DNA of 64,000 nucleotides from Pseudomonas congelans (GTDB lineage Bacteria > Pseudomonadota > Gammaproteobacteria > Pseudomonadales > Pseudomonadaceae). The position numbers were made by a program, and so were the translations under genes. The notes under the pieces are model-generated. The model did not search any database, was not told the DNA's origin, and worked only from the letters and a program-made list of their open reading frames with translations. The DNA lies in assembly GCF_900103225.1 (NCBI RefSeq), contig NZ_FNJH01000002.1:654345-718344 (forward strand). Reading direction: 5' to 3'. Below, piece after piece: positions 31,369 to 41,378 of the stretch (its first letter is position 1; each line of letters begins with the position of its first letter).

Positions 31369-32547
31369 TCACTCCCCTTCCGGCGCAGCCTCTTCACTGC
31401 TCTGCGGCCCTTGTTCCACGGGCGCTTCAGAGATATTCCGGCAATCTTCCCAGATCAACTCGCTTTGCGCGGTATTGGCCAGCAGCAATGGCAGCGCTGA
31501 CTGCGCCTTGTTGGCCACGTCGTGGAATACCACCGTCCCTTTGCGCCAGAGCAGCATGAGGGTCAGTACACGATCGCCCACCTGCTCCGCAGAAAGCCGT
31601 CCGGTGTCGTCTTCGGCGTCGATATTCCACAATGACACGCGCAGATGCTCGGCGCGGAAGAAGTCGCCGCTGTCGGCACGTCGATGGCCATAAGGAGGGC
31701 GAAACAGCGGCACGAAGTTGTCCGGCAACACCTGCTGAACCAGTGCCGCGCTACGTCGCACCGAGTCCTGCCAGTCCAGCCACTGGCTGTGCGAGCGGTA
31801 CTCCCAGCCCTGAATGCCCACACATTGCTGGCGATACAACGCCTGCAGGCCTGCGACCGATGTGCTGTCGAGGCGCTCCTGAAGGCTTTTGCCCAGCACG
31901 AAGAAGGTGGCGGTCATCTTCTGCTGGCGCATGAAGTCGGCCAGCCAGTCGGTGCCACCGTCGGCCGGGCTCGGGCCACTTTCGAAGTTGAGCATGAAGG
32001 TGCGATCCGGCATCTCGTCGCCGCTCATCTCATCGGAGTTGTAACGCTCGATCTCGCTGCTGGTCTGCGGAAACAAGGCGGCCATGAACAACAGCTCGTT
32101 CAGATAACGCTGGTGGAATGCGGCGCCGGGTCTGGCCCAGTTGGCGTAGAACGAATCGTTCGATACCTGATATTCCTCGGCGCGCTGTCGCAACTGGTCC
32201 ATGTCCTCGACCAGCACACAGAAATTGGCGTCCTGCTCGCAGCTCTTTTGCGCGTTCTGGTAGTTCTCCAGCAAGCGCAGCCACAACCGATGACGAACCA
32301 CGTTCAACGACGGCACGTTGACGAAACGCAGGCCGAGGCGCTGCTTGAGGCCCTCCTCGTCCAGCTTTTCGCTCAGGTACAGTTCGTGGGCAAAGGCAAG
32401 GATCTCCGCACGCGACGCGACGTCGAACAACTCCGGCGTCTCGAGCCGCTCCGGCCAGACACTGCGGTCAATGGTGGCAATGACCGGCGCAGCCGCCTGC
32501 GCCTGAAGCCAGAACAGACCTGCACACACTGCTAAAACGATACGCAA
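31369..32547 (-). CDS. Polysaccharide deacetylase-like (NodB fold) exported protein, degenerate metal site
   Basis: 392 residues with a signal peptide (RIVLAVCAGLFWLQAQAAA) and a C-terminal NodB-homology domain starting near residue 180. Motif 3 (FRPPYG) and the late VVFHDV motif are present. Motif 1, normally TFDDGP, reads NFESGP, and the first His of motif 2 is lost (GWEYRSH), so the usual metal triad is incomplete. The N-terminal 160 residues are helical and unassigned. A TTG start at 32547 with GAGAGGA upstream is chosen over a TTG at 32568. It could be an inactive carbohydrate-binding or altered enzyme. Confidence 0.8.
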   Translation of the reverse strand: MRIVLAVCAGLFWLQAQAAAPVIATIDRSVWPERLETPELFDVASRAEILAFAHELYLSEKLDEEGLKQRLGLRFVNVPSLNVVRHRLWLRLLENYQNAQKSCEQDANFCVLVEDMDQLRQRAEEYQVSNDSFYANWARPGAAFHQRYLNELLFMAALFPQTSSEIERYNSDEMSGDEMPDRTFMLNFESGPSPADGGTDWLADFMRQQKMTATFFVLGKSLQERLDSTSVAGLQALYRQQCVGIQGWEYRSHSQWLDWQDSVRRSAALVQQVLPDNFVPLFRPPYGHRRADSGDFFRAEHLRVSLWNIDAEDDTGRLSAEQVGDRVLTLMLLWRKGTVVFHDVANKAQSALPLLLANTAQSELIWEDCRNISEAPVEQGPQSSEEAAPEGE

Positions 32548-32749
32548 ACCCGATGTCCTCTCGATCAACCATTAACGTCATGACCAGCGCGCCACTATAG
32601 CTGATATGCGCCTGGCTTCTTATGTCGGCGCGCATACAAAGCCGCACGCCCTGCCGCCATTACCATCGGAGCGACCTCTATCGCCACCATAGCTGGAGTC
32701 GCAGGCTATCAGCCCCTAGAATCCACGGACGATAAAAGGAGACGACTTC

Positions 32750-33529
32750 ATGCTGATGGTGATTTCCCCGGCAAAAACCCTCGATTTCGAGACACCGCCC
32801 ACTACCGGCCGCTTCACTCAGCCGCAGTTTCTGGATCATTCCCGGGAGTTGATCGACCAGCTTCGTGAACTGACGCCGGCGCAGATCAGCGAACTGATGC
32901 ACCTGTCCGACAAGCTGGCCGGACTGAACGCGGCACGTTTTGGCAGCTGGAGCCCGGACTTCACCCTCGACAACGCCAAGCAGGCACTGCTGGCCTTCAA
33001 GGGTGATGTCTACACTGGCCTGGAAGCGGAAACACTGAGCGAAGCGCAGCTCGACTACGCGCAGGGACACTTGCGCATGCTGTCAGGCCTTTACGGCCTG
33101 CTGCGTCCACTGGACCTGATGCAGCCTTATCGGCTGGAAATGGGTACACGACTGGCCAACGCTCGTGGCAAGGACCTTTACGCTTTCTGGGGCACGCGGA
33201 TCAGCGAGTGGCTGAATGAAGCGCTGGCCGATCAGGGCGACGACCTGCTGCTCAACCTTGCCTCGACCGAATACTTCTCAGCCGTCAAGCGTTCGTCGCT
33301 CAAGGCTCGGATCATCGATACCGAGTTCAAGGACTTCAAGAACGGGCAGTACAAGATCATCAGCTTCTATGCGAAAAAAGCCCGCGGCATGATGAGCCGC
33401 TTCGTTATAGAAGAGCGCATCAACCGCCCTGAGGCATTGCAGGCGTTCGATGTACAGGGCTACCGTTACAACCGCGAACAGTCAACCCTCGACAAGTTGG
33501 TATTTTTGCGCAATATCGCAGAAGACTAG
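32750..33529 (+). CDS. yaaA: Peroxide stress protein YaaA
   Basis: UPF0246/DUF328 protein of 259 residues. The start [14 protein letters not shown] and the C-terminal [13 protein letters not shown] are family hallmarks. E. coli YaaA lowers free iron during peroxide stress. An AAAGGAG site precedes the ATG. Monocistronic: the alginate control region begins after it. Confidence 0.95.
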   Translation: MLMVISPAKTLDFETPPTTGRFTQPQFLDHSRELIDQLRELTPAQISELMHLSDKLAGLNAARFGSWSPDFTLDNAKQALLAFKGDVYTGLEAETLSEAQLDYAQGHLRMLSGLYGLLRPLDLMQPYRLEMGTRLANARGKDLYAFWGTRISEWLNEALADQGDDLLLNLASTEYFSAVKRSSLKARIIDTEFKDFKNGQYKIISFYAKKARGMMSRFVIEERINRPEALQAFDVQGYRYNREQSTLDKLVFLRNIAED

Positions 33530-33540
33530 ATACTGTAACC

Positions 33541-33568
33541 GTCGTGTAACCGCGCGCTGTTACACGAC
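33541..33568 (+). terminator. Possible terminator hairpin after yaaA
   Basis: Perfect 10-bp repeat GTCGTGTAAC / GTTACACGAC with an eight-base loop, 11 bases after the yaaA stop. It lacks a T-tract, so it may be a weak or Rho-assisted terminator. Confidence 0.55.
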
Positions 33569-33836
33569 CTGTCCTACGATCCAACACCGAATGCCAACTT
33601 CATGACGCCAGACAAACGTCAAGTTTTCGACTGCTAATTCGAGTGCGATTTTTTCTTAAAAAAAAATCCACTTTTTTAAGTAGTGGCGTTTCAGTATTTT
33701 GCAGTAGTGGCACTCTTACCCCCACGCCTCTACACCCCTCGTAATTCGAGGCTTTTAAGAAAAAAGCCATCATCTCGATACCTCCCCCGTGACAAAACGG
33801 ATACATCAAAATCTGCAAATCAGGACGAGTGGCCAG
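33569..33836 (+). promoter_or_regulatory. AT-rich upstream control region of algD
   Basis: Nearly 270 bases, much more AT-rich than the surroundings (A and T runs at 33650-33680). Enhancer-like binding of AlgR, AlgB and other regulators far upstream of algD is established in P. aeruginosa. Here only near-matches to the AlgR box are visible: GACAAACGT at 33611-33619 (8 of 9 on the reverse) and GACAAAACGG at 33791-33800 (one inserted base). No gene is supported. Confidence 0.5.
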
Positions 33837-33864
33837 GAACTAAATGCGAATTCGTACGCTCCTA
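33837..33864 (+). promoter_or_regulatory. AlgU (sigma-22) type promoter of algD
   Basis: GAACTA, exactly 17 bases, then TCCTA. The P. aeruginosa algD promoter has GAACTT, 17 bases, TCCTA, so spacing and the -10 box agree fully and the -35 differs in the last base only. Transcription would begin near 33872, giving an algD leader of about 470 bases. Confidence 0.82.
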
Positions 33865-33871
33865 CATCCCG

Positions 33872-34344
33872 TAACAATTCTGGGCTGACGTGTAAGAGAT
33901 CACTTACAGGTCGCCTTGAAGAACGGGAAGTTACCGACAGGGAAGCCGGGCCCACGTGGCCCTGGCGTCAGGTACCAGAATTAAACTCACATCACTAGTT
34001 GATGTTGTAGACAGGCGAAGCGCCGACCCGGTGTGATGCGCAGGATTCGAACAGGACGGCCATGGCTAGCGCCATAGGCATTCTTACCGAGGTCCGCCGT
34101 CAATCGTCAAACAAGGAGTGGTTTACTGCATCCAAGGAGAGCAGGGCCCTGACCGAACGGACAGGTTACTTGCCGCTTGCACTTAGTGTCATTTGAGTTC
34201 GCCTCACTTGTTTTGGGCACTCACTCATTAAATATGCCTGCGTTAGTTCCACGGCGTTGTTAGCCGTGAGGGATGGCGCGTGACATCTGCTGGCCAAAAT
34301 TAATATCCAGCCAATTTATGGCGTGAAAAATCGAGGAGAATACG
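33872..34344 (+). promoter_or_regulatory. Long 5' leader of the alginate operon mRNA
   Basis: About 470 untranslated bases between the AlgU promoter and algD. It contains GGA motifs in RsmA/CsrA-like contexts: ACAAGGAGTG at 34111-34120, TCCAAGGAGA at 34131-34140, and the ribosome site CGAGGAGAA itself at 34331-34339. Hairpins: ATGGC/GCCAT at 34061-34074 and CACGGC/GCCGTG at 34250-34268. Rsm control of algD is known in related bacteria; binding here is inference. Confidence 0.5.
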
Positions 34345-35661
34345 ATGCGTATCAGCATATTTGGTTTGGGTTATGTCGGTGCAGTCTGTGCCGGTTGCCT
34401 GTCTGCCCGCGGTCACGAAGTAGTTGGTGTGGATATTTCCAGCACCAAGATCGACCTGATCAATAGCGGCAAATCACCTATCGTTGAACCGGGTCTGGAA
34501 GAGTTGCTGCAGAAAGGTATCAGTACCGGAAAACTGCGCGGCACTACAGACTTCGCCGAAGCCATTCGCGCCACCGATCTGTCGATGATCTGCGTCGGTA
34601 CGCCGAGCAAGAAGAACGGCGATCTGGAACTCGATTACATTGAATCGGTGTGCCGCGAAATCGGTTATGTCCTGCGTGACAAAGACACCCGTCACACTAT
34701 CGTGGTTCGCAGTACTGTATTGCCAGGCACTGTTGCCAACGTCGTCATCCCGATCCTGGAAGACTGCTCCGGCAAGAAAGCCGGCGTTGACTTCGGCGTG
34801 GCCGTGAACCCTGAGTTCCTGCGTGAAAGCACCGCGATCAAGGATTACGACCTGCCGCCAATGACCGTGATCGGCGAGTTCGACAAAGCGTCGGGCGACG
34901 TTCTGCAATCGCTGTACGAAGAACTCGATGCACCGATCATCCGCAAGGACATCGCCGTTGCCGAAATGATCAAGTACACCTGCAACGTGTGGCACGCCAC
35001 CAAGGTTACTTTCGCCAACGAAATCGGCAACATTGCCAAGGCCGTCGGCGTCGATGGCCGTGAAGTGATGGACGTGGTCTGCCAGGACAAGGCGCTGAAC
35101 CTGTCCCAGTACTACATGCGCCCTGGCTTCGCATTCGGCGGTTCCTGCCTGCCGAAAGACGTTCGCGCCCTGACCTACCGTGCCAGCAGCCTGGACGTTG
35201 AAGCCCCCCTGCTCAACTCGCTGATGCGCAGCAACACCTCGCAAGTGCAGAACGCTTTCGACATGGTCGCCAGCTACGACACCCGCAAGGTTGCACTGCT
35301 GGGTCTGAGCTTCAAGGCCGGCACTGACGATCTGCGTGAAAGCCCGCTGGTAGAGCTGGCTGAAATGCTGATCGGCAAGGGTTTCGACCTGAGTATCTTC
35401 GACAGCAACGTTGAATATGCACGCGTTCACGGTGCCAACAAGGACTACATCGAATCCAAGATTCCGCACGTTTCCTCGCTGCTGAACTCGGACTTCGACC
35501 AAGTCATCAATGACTCCGACGTCATCATCCTCGGCAACCGCGACGAGCGTTTCCGCGCCCTCGCCAACAAGACCCCTGAAGGCAAGCGCGTCATCGATCT
35601 GGTGGGCTTCATGGCCAACGCCACAAGCGAAGACGGTCGTGCCGAAGGTATCTGCTGGTAA
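34345..35661 (+). CDS. algD: GDP-mannose 6-dehydrogenase
   Basis: Committed step of alginate synthesis: four-electron oxidation of GDP-mannose to GDP-mannuronate in the cytoplasm. 438 residues; the N-terminal Rossmann loop is GLGYVGAVCAG and the catalytic cysteine is Cys268 in GGSCLPKD, at exactly the P. aeruginosa position. A GAGGAGAA site precedes the ATG. First gene of the 12-gene operon. Confidence 0.98.
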   Translation: MRISIFGLGYVGAVCAGCLSARGHEVVGVDISSTKIDLINSGKSPIVEPGLEELLQKGISTGKLRGTTDFAEAIRATDLSMICVGTPSKKNGDLELDYIESVCREIGYVLRDKDTRHTIVVRSTVLPGTVANVVIPILEDCSGKKAGVDFGVAVNPEFLRESTAIKDYDLPPMTVIGEFDKASGDVLQSLYEELDAPIIRKDIAVAEMIKYTCNVWHATKVTFANEIGNIAKAVGVDGREVMDVVCQDKALNLSQYYMRPGFAFGGSCLPKDVRALTYRASSLDVEAPLLNSLMRSNTSQVQNAFDMVASYDTRKVALLGLSFKAGTDDLRESPLVELAEMLIGKGFDLSIFDSNVEYARVHGANKDYIESKIPHVSSLLNSDFDQVINDSDVIILGNRDERFRALANKTPEGKRVIDLVGFMANATSEDGRAEGICW

Positions 35662-35697
35662 ATCAGCCGCAAGCCACAAGCGCCAGGCTCCAGGCCA

Positions 35698-35725
35698 CAG
35701 GCTCAAGCAATGTGCTTGCAGCCTG
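35698..35725 (+). other. Intercistronic hairpin algD-alg8
   Basis: CAGGCTCAAGCA pairs with TGCTTG plus CAGCCTG (one bulge) around a three-base loop, inside a 100-base gap full of CAGGCTC/GAGGCTTG-type repeats. There is no T-tract. It resembles the short repeats scattered through Pseudomonas intergenic DNA and may stabilise or process the mRNA. Confidence 0.6.
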
Positions 35726-35761
35726 GGGCTTGAGGCTCGCAACTGACTTAGGGATACGATT

Positions 35762-37243
35762 ATGCAGAGGCTCAAGCACGGCCTTTTACAGGCCGCCGGT
35801 TGGCTGTTCTATTTAAGTTTACTCATGGGCCTTGCCGCGGCATTGCCTACCAGTATCTTCGACTCGCAGTCGAAGAACTTTATATTCCTGATTGGCGCCG
35901 TTGGTATCTGGCGCTACTCGATGGGGATCACGCACTTCGTGCGCGGGATGATCTTCCTGTACATCGTTTACCCGCACTTGCGCCGCAAGGTTCGCAAGCT
36001 GGGCAGCGCAGCAGACCCATCCCACGTGTTTCTGATGGTCACCAGCTTCCGTATCGACGCGCTGACCACCGCTCAGGTGTACAACTCGGTTATCCGCGAA
36101 GCCATCGACTGCGGCCTGCCGACGACTATCGTCTGCTCGCTGGTGGAAATGTCCGATGAGCTGCTGGTCAAGAGCATGTGGGCGAAGTTCAACCCGCCTG
36201 AGCGCGTCAAGCTGGACTTCGTACGCATTCCGGGCACCGGCAAGCGCGACGGTCTGGCCTATGGCTTCCGTGCCATCTCGCGGCACTTGCCCGACAGCCG
36301 TGCCGTGGTTGCGGTGATCGACGGCGACACCGTGCTCAACGAAGGTGTGGTCGCCAAGACCGTGCCGTGGTTCCAGCTGTTCGACAACGTCGGCGGCCTG
36401 ACCACCAACGAGTTCTGTGAAGTACGTGGCGGCTACATCATGAGCGAGTGGCACAAGCTGCGTTTCGCTCAGCGCCACATCAACATGTGCTCGATGGCCC
36501 TGTCCAAACGCGTGTTGACCATGACCGGTCGCATGTCGGTGTTCCGCGCAACCGTGGTAACCGACCCCGAGTTCATTGCCGACGTGGAAAGCGACTCGCT
36601 CAATCACTGGCGTCTGGGCACCTTCCGCTTCCTGACCGGCGACGACAAGTCCAGCTGGTTCAGCCTGATGCGCCTGGGTTACGACACGTTCTACGTGCCG
36701 GATGCGGCAATCAACACCGTGGAACACCCGCCCGAGAAGAGCTTCCTGAAAGCCAGCCGCAAGCTGATGTATCGCTGGTACGGCAACAACCTGCGTCAGA
36801 ACTCGCGTGCACTGGGTCTGGGCGTACGTCGCCTGGGGATCTTCACCAGCATCGTACTGTTCGACCAGCGCGTGTCGATGTGGACGTCCATCCTCGGCCT
36901 GACCGTTGCCCTGATCGCCAGCTTCAAGTATGGCGGTGCGTTCCTGCTGATGTATCTGCTGTGGATCGGCATGACCCGCCTGATCCTCACTCTGCTGCTG
37001 TCCCTGTCGGGACACAGGATCGGGCCTGCCTACCCGATCATTCTCTATTACAACCAGATCGTCGGCGCGCTGATGAAGATCTATGTCTTCTTCCGCCTGG
37101 ACCGCCAGTCCTGGACACGCCAGGACACCAAACTAAGCCGCGACATGGCCAGCTTTCAGGGCTGGTTCAACACGTGGTCGTCCCGAACCATGACTTTCTC
37201 GGCTGGCACCATCTTCGTCGCTGTGCTGTTGACGATGGTTTGA
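35762..37243 (+). CDS. alg8: Alginate polymerase, glycosyltransferase Alg8
   Basis: Inner-membrane GT2 glycosyltransferase of 493 residues that polymerises mannuronate and pushes it across the membrane together with Alg44. Two N-terminal helices, a cytoplasmic GT domain with VIDGDT (DxD-type, near residue 186) and EFCEVRGG, then C-terminal helices from about residue 375. Followed at 40 bases by alg44. Confidence 0.97.
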   Translation: MQRLKHGLLQAAGWLFYLSLLMGLAAALPTSIFDSQSKNFIFLIGAVGIWRYSMGITHFVRGMIFLYIVYPHLRRKVRKLGSAADPSHVFLMVTSFRIDALTTAQVYNSVIREAIDCGLPTTIVCSLVEMSDELLVKSMWAKFNPPERVKLDFVRIPGTGKRDGLAYGFRAISRHLPDSRAVVAVIDGDTVLNEGVVAKTVPWFQLFDNVGGLTTNEFCEVRGGYIMSEWHKLRFAQRHINMCSMALSKRVLTMTGRMSVFRATVVTDPEFIADVESDSLNHWRLGTFRFLTGDDKSSWFSLMRLGYDTFYVPDAAINTVEHPPEKSFLKASRKLMYRWYGNNLRQNSRALGLGVRRLGIFTSIVLFDQRVSMWTSILGLTVALIASFKYGGAFLLMYLLWIGMTRLILTLLLSLSGHRIGPAYPIILYYNQIVGALMKIYVFFRLDRQSWTRQDTKLSRDMASFQGWFNTWSSRTMTFSAGTIFVAVLLTMV

Positions 37244-37283
37244 CCGGGCCAACGGATTAATCGCTTAAGTAGGAAAAATAGCC

Positions 37284-38456
37284 ATGAATACAGCCGTGAA
37301 TGCGAACGTCGTACATGAATCCGAAGCCCAGCGCCAACACGCGCGGATCAAGATCCCTGCCAAGCTGCGCCTGCTGAATGATCAGCCCAACGCGCCGCTG
37401 GTGCGTGTCGAAGACCTGTCCGCCGGTGGCCTGAGCTTCGTTGCTCCGTCCGGGCAGAAATTCAGCGAAGGTCAGATCGTCAAAGGGCGCCTGCAATTCA
37501 TCATCGACAACCTTGGCCTGGCCATGGACGTCGATCTGCAAGTGCGCTCGATAGACAACACCAGCAACCGCATCGGTTGCCAGTTCCAGAACCTGGAACC
37601 TCAGGACATCGCTACCCTGCGCCACCTGATCACCTCGCACCTGTCCGGCGAAGTCGTCACCCTGGGCGAAGTGCTGGCCACGCTGCAGCGCGACAACTTC
37701 ACCAAGGCACGCAAGGTCAAGGGCAAAGACAGCGGCATGAGCGCCTTCGGTCGCCTGCGCGCCGTGACGTTCAGCCTGGGTGTTTTCATTGTCGGTCTGG
37801 CCGCTTTCGGCTTCATCTTCAAGACCATCTACGGCCTGTACTTCGTCAGCCATGCATCGGCCGGCCTGGTCACCATTCCAAGCATGGACGTGACCATGCC
37901 GCGTGAAGGCACCGTGCAAAGCTTGGTCGCCCCGAATGGCGAAGCCGCCAAAGGCGCACCACTGGCGTCCTTCAACACCAGCATGCTGGAAATGCTCAAA
38001 GGCAGCCTGACCGGTGAAGACCTGCAGCCAGCCAAGATCGAAGAGCTGTATGGCAAGCAGATGAGCGGCACCATGACCAGCCCGTGCGATTGCGTCGTGG
38101 CTCGCCAACTGGTTGCCGACGGTCAGTTCGCGTCCAAGGGTCAGGTAATCTTCCAACTGGTACCACGCAACGCGCCGGCCACTGTTGAAGCACGCTTCAC
38201 CTATCGCCAGTTCAACGACGTGAAGCCAGGCACACGTGTCAGCTTCCAGATCGCTGGCGAAGACAAACTGCGCACCGGCCAGATCATCAGCAGCACCAAC
38301 CTGAGCGACGCCGACCTGTCCACCGACATCCGCGTGCAGATCAAGCCAGACGAAAGCCTGAGCAGCTCGCTTGCCGGTCGCCCTGTCGAAGTAGTCAGCG
38401 ATCGCGGCCCGTCCGTGAACTGGCTGATCGATAAAGCAATGGCTGCGGGTCTGTAA
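37284..38456 (+). CDS. alg44: Alginate co-polymerase with c-di-GMP-binding PilZ domain
   Basis: 390 residues: an N-terminal cytoplasmic PilZ domain, one membrane helix (about 158-185) and a periplasmic HlyD-like domain. The c-di-GMP ligands are all present at family positions: Arg17, Arg21, Asp44 and Ser46 (RQHAR and DLSAGG). Alginate polymerisation should therefore be switched by c-di-GMP. Confidence 0.97.
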   Translation: MNTAVNANVVHESEAQRQHARIKIPAKLRLLNDQPNAPLVRVEDLSAGGLSFVAPSGQKFSEGQIVKGRLQFIIDNLGLAMDVDLQVRSIDNTSNRIGCQFQNLEPQDIATLRHLITSHLSGEVVTLGEVLATLQRDNFTKARKVKGKDSGMSAFGRLRAVTFSLGVFIVGLAAFGFIFKTIYGLYFVSHASAGLVTIPSMDVTMPREGTVQSLVAPNGEAAKGAPLASFNTSMLEMLKGSLTGEDLQPAKIEELYGKQMSGTMTSPCDCVVARQLVADGQFASKGQVIFQLVPRNAPATVEARFTYRQFNDVKPGTRVSFQIAGEDKLRTGQIISSTNLSDADLSTDIRVQIKPDESLSSSLAGRPVEVVSDRGPSVNWLIDKAMAAGL

Positions 38457-38458
38457 CC

Positions 38459-39871
38459 ATGAACAGCCCACTACGACGCCTGTCGACCCCCACGCTATTG
38501 AGCCTCGCCGTCGCGCTCGGCCTCAGCGGCTGTGCCGGCCTGCCTGATCAACGTCTTGCCAATGAAGCCCTGAAAAACGGCGACACTGCATTGGCGGAGC
38601 AGAACTATCGGCAGCTGGCGGACCTGGGCTATAGCGACGCGCAAGTCGGCCTGGCTGATATTCAGGTCGCGACTCGCGACCCGGCTCAGCTCAAGCAGGC
38701 CGAGGCGACCTACCGCGCTGCCGCACAGACCTCCCCCCGGGCGCAGTCGCGCCTGGGTCGTCTGCTGGCTGCCAAGCCCGACGCTACCGAAGCCGAACAT
38801 CGCGAAGCCGAGGGCCTGCTGAAAAAGGCCTTCGCCAATGGCGAGTCCGGCACGCTGATCCCGCTGGCGATGCTTTATCTGCAATACCCGCACACCTTCC
38901 CTGAAGTGAATGCGCAGCAGAAGATCAGTGAGTGGCGCGCCGCCGGTTATCCGGAAGCAGGTCTGGCTCAAGTGCTGCTGTATCGCACTCAAGGCACTTA
39001 TGCTCAACACCTCGACGAGGTCGAGAGCATCTGCAAACAGGCACTGTCGGCTACCGATATCTGCTACGTCGAACTGGCCACTGTCTACCAGACACGCGGC
39101 CAGGCAGAGCAACGCACGGCTTTGATCGAAAAGCTCAAGAGCGAATACGCCGCTGGCCGCGTCAATGCACAACGAGTGGACAGCGTAGCGCGCGTACTGG
39201 GTGACTCCACCATCGGTACACCGGACGAAAAGACCGCTCAGCAACTGCTGGAAAGTGTCGCGCCGGGCTACCCGGTCTCGTGGGTCACGCTGGCCAAACT
39301 GCTTTACGACTTCCCCGAACTGGGCGACGTCAACAAGATGATGGAATACCTGAACAATGGCCGCGCGGCAGACCAGCCTCGCGCCGAGCTGCTGCTTGGG
39401 CGCCTGTACTACGAAGGCAAATGGGTCACGCCCGATGCCTTCAAGGCCGAGGAGCACCTGAAGAAAGCCACCGCCACGGAAATCTCTGCCCATTACTACC
39501 TGGGGCAGATCTACCGTCGTGGCTACCTGGGCCAGGTCTACTCGCAAAAAGCCGTGGACGAGCTGCTGACCGCCGCCCGTGGTGGCCAGAACAGCGCCGA
39601 CTTCGCCCTCGCGCAACTGTTCTCGCAGGGCAAGGGCACCATGCCCGACCCGGTCAACGCCTGGGTGTTCGCACAACTGGCACTGGCCAGTCAGACCCCG
39701 CAAGCGACCGAGCTTGCCGAGGCCCTCAACACACAACTGCCGCCTGAAAAGCTCGCCACCGCCAAAGACCTGTTGGCACGCGAGCAAAAAGTCCGGGGCG
39801 CTACCGCCAATCAGAACGCGATGGCATTGCAAGCCCTGCAAGAAGAAAAAGACGGTGAGGAAGCATTATGA
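38459..39871 (+). CDS. algK: Alginate export scaffold lipoprotein AlgK
   Basis: Outer-membrane lipoprotein of 470 residues with a lipobox LSGC (Cys at about 25), followed by TPR/Sel1-like helical repeats. It helps place AlgE and ties the periplasmic complex together. It starts two bases after alg44 and overlaps algE by four bases. Confidence 0.96.
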   Translation: MNSPLRRLSTPTLLSLAVALGLSGCAGLPDQRLANEALKNGDTALAEQNYRQLADLGYSDAQVGLADIQVATRDPAQLKQAEATYRAAAQTSPRAQSRLGRLLAAKPDATEAEHREAEGLLKKAFANGESGTLIPLAMLYLQYPHTFPEVNAQQKISEWRAAGYPEAGLAQVLLYRTQGTYAQHLDEVESICKQALSATDICYVELATVYQTRGQAEQRTALIEKLKSEYAAGRVNAQRVDSVARVLGDSTIGTPDEKTAQQLLESVAPGYPVSWVTLAKLLYDFPELGDVNKMMEYLNNGRAADQPRAELLLGRLYYEGKWVTPDAFKAEEHLKKATATEISAHYYLGQIYRRGYLGQVYSQKAVDELLTAARGGQNSADFALAQLFSQGKGTMPDPVNAWVFAQLALASQTPQATELAEALNTQLPPEKLATAKDLLAREQKVRGATANQNAMALQALQEEKDGEEAL

Positions 39872-41352
39872 AGTTGAATCCCCTGATGGCCGCCGGCATG
39901 GGCCTTGGCTTCACCCTGTTGTGGGCCTGCCCGACGCTGGCAGCGCTGACCGAACAACCGCAAAATTTCGGTATCGAAATCAAAGCCACGGCGCAGGCCG
40001 AGGATGATCGCGATCTGGGCACCCGTTCGGGCGGCGACGTCAACGGTGTGGGCCTGGACCTGCGTCCCTGGGTCTATGGCGAGCGCGGCGACTGGAGCGG
40101 TTACGCGATGGGCCAAGTGGTCACTGCCACCGACATCATCCAGACCGACCCGCTGGAGCAGAGCAACAGCGACGGCAGCGGCACGCAGACGTCGCGCGGC
40201 ACTGCGAGCGAGCGCGAAACCGACAAGACCTACGCGGCACTGCGTGAGTTCTGGATCGGCTACAGCGGTTTCACGCCCTACCCTGGCGAGATCCTGAAAG
40301 TCGGTCGTCAGCGTCTGCGCAACGACGACGGTCAATGGCACGACACCAACATCGAGGCCATCAACTGGTCGTTCGATACCACACTGTTGCGCGCTGAACT
40401 GGGTGCTGCCCAGCGTTTCAGCGAATACCGCACTGACCTGACCGAGCTGGCACCTGACGACGAAGATCGCAAGCACCTGTTCGGCTCGGTCAGTTATCAG
40501 TGGACACCGGGCAACTGGGCCGGCATTCGCGCTCACCACAGCGCTGACGACGGCAAGCTCAAGTCCCAGGGCCAGGTGCTGGATGATCTGGACAAGACCT
40601 CCAATGGCGATCTGACCTGGGTCGGCCTGCAGGCTGACAGCGATGCCTACAACTATCGCAGCAACACCAATCAGCTCAACTACTGGGGCAGCCTGACCTG
40701 GCTCAACGGAACACGCGACGAAATCGGCGTGACCTCCGCTCCCAACGACCAGTTCATCGCCGGCGAAAAGAATAGCCGTGACATGAATGGCTGGGCCACC
40801 GACCTGGGTCTTCGCCTGCGTCTGGATCCGCAATGGCAAGTCGGCGCCGCCTACTCGCGCGCCAGCAAGGACTATGTCCAGAACGGTCTGGAAAGTAACC
40901 GCTCCAACTGGACCGGCACACGCTCACGCATCCATCGCTTCGGTGAAGCCTTCCAGGGCGAAATGGCCAACGTGGAAACCGGTTCGCTGTTCGCCTCCTG
41001 GCAGATGAACGAGGAATACGACGCGTCGCTGATCTACCACAAGTTCCGTCGCGTGGACGGCAACACCGGTATCGGCGGCTCGGGCATCAACGCGGTGAAC
41101 GACAACCAGGACGGTACGTTCAGCTCGCTGCCACTGGAAGACGGAAGCAAGGACCTGGGTCAGGAAATGGACCTGGTCGTGACCAAGTACTTCAAGCAAG
41201 GGCTGCTGCCAGCCTCGCTGAGCCAGTCGTTCGATGAACCTTCGGCACTGGTGCGTCTGCGCGCAGGTGTCTTCAAGCCAGGCGACGCGTATCAGAACAA
41301 CGTGGACAGCTACATGCACCGCGCTGTTGTCGACGTCATCTGGCGCTTCTGA
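39868..41352 (+). CDS. algE: Alginate outer-membrane export porin AlgE
   Basis: 494-residue beta-barrel secretin-like pore for alginate, 18 strands by family knowledge. Signal peptide [20 protein letters not shown] and a C-terminal aromatic end (VDVIWRF) typical of outer-membrane barrels. The start overlaps the algK stop (ATGA). Confidence 0.96.
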   Translation: MKLNPLMAAGMGLGFTLLWACPTLAALTEQPQNFGIEIKATAQAEDDRDLGTRSGGDVNGVGLDLRPWVYGERGDWSGYAMGQVVTATDIIQTDPLEQSNSDGSGTQTSRGTASERETDKTYAALREFWIGYSGFTPYPGEILKVGRQRLRNDDGQWHDTNIEAINWSFDTTLLRAELGAAQRFSEYRTDLTELAPDDEDRKHLFGSVSYQWTPGNWAGIRAHHSADDGKLKSQGQVLDDLDKTSNGDLTWVGLQADSDAYNYRSNTNQLNYWGSLTWLNGTRDEIGVTSAPNDQFIAGEKNSRDMNGWATDLGLRLRLDPQWQVGAAYSRASKDYVQNGLESNRSNWTGTRSRIHRFGEAFQGEMANVETGSLFASWQMNEEYDASLIYHKFRRVDGNTGIGGSGINAVNDNQDGTFSSLPLEDGSKDLGQEMDLVVTKYFKQGLLPASLSQSFDEPSALVRLRAGVFKPGDAYQNNVDSYMHRAVVDVIWRF

Positions 41353-41378
41353 TGCGAACCGCCAAAGGAGTGCCAGAG

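Noticed and set aside
33289..33297. GCGTTCGTC, 8 of 9 match to the AlgR box
   Set aside because: It lies inside the yaaA coding region and one such match is expected by chance; kept only as a remote possibility.
33600..33818. 72-codon minus-strand frame upstream of algD
   Set aside because: AT-rich control DNA with no ribosome site, no coding bias and no match to known families.
34044..34056. tRNA-like GGATTCGAAC stretch in the algD leader
   Set aside because: On the minus strand the flanking bases do not form a T-arm stem or an acceptor stem, so it is not a tRNA.
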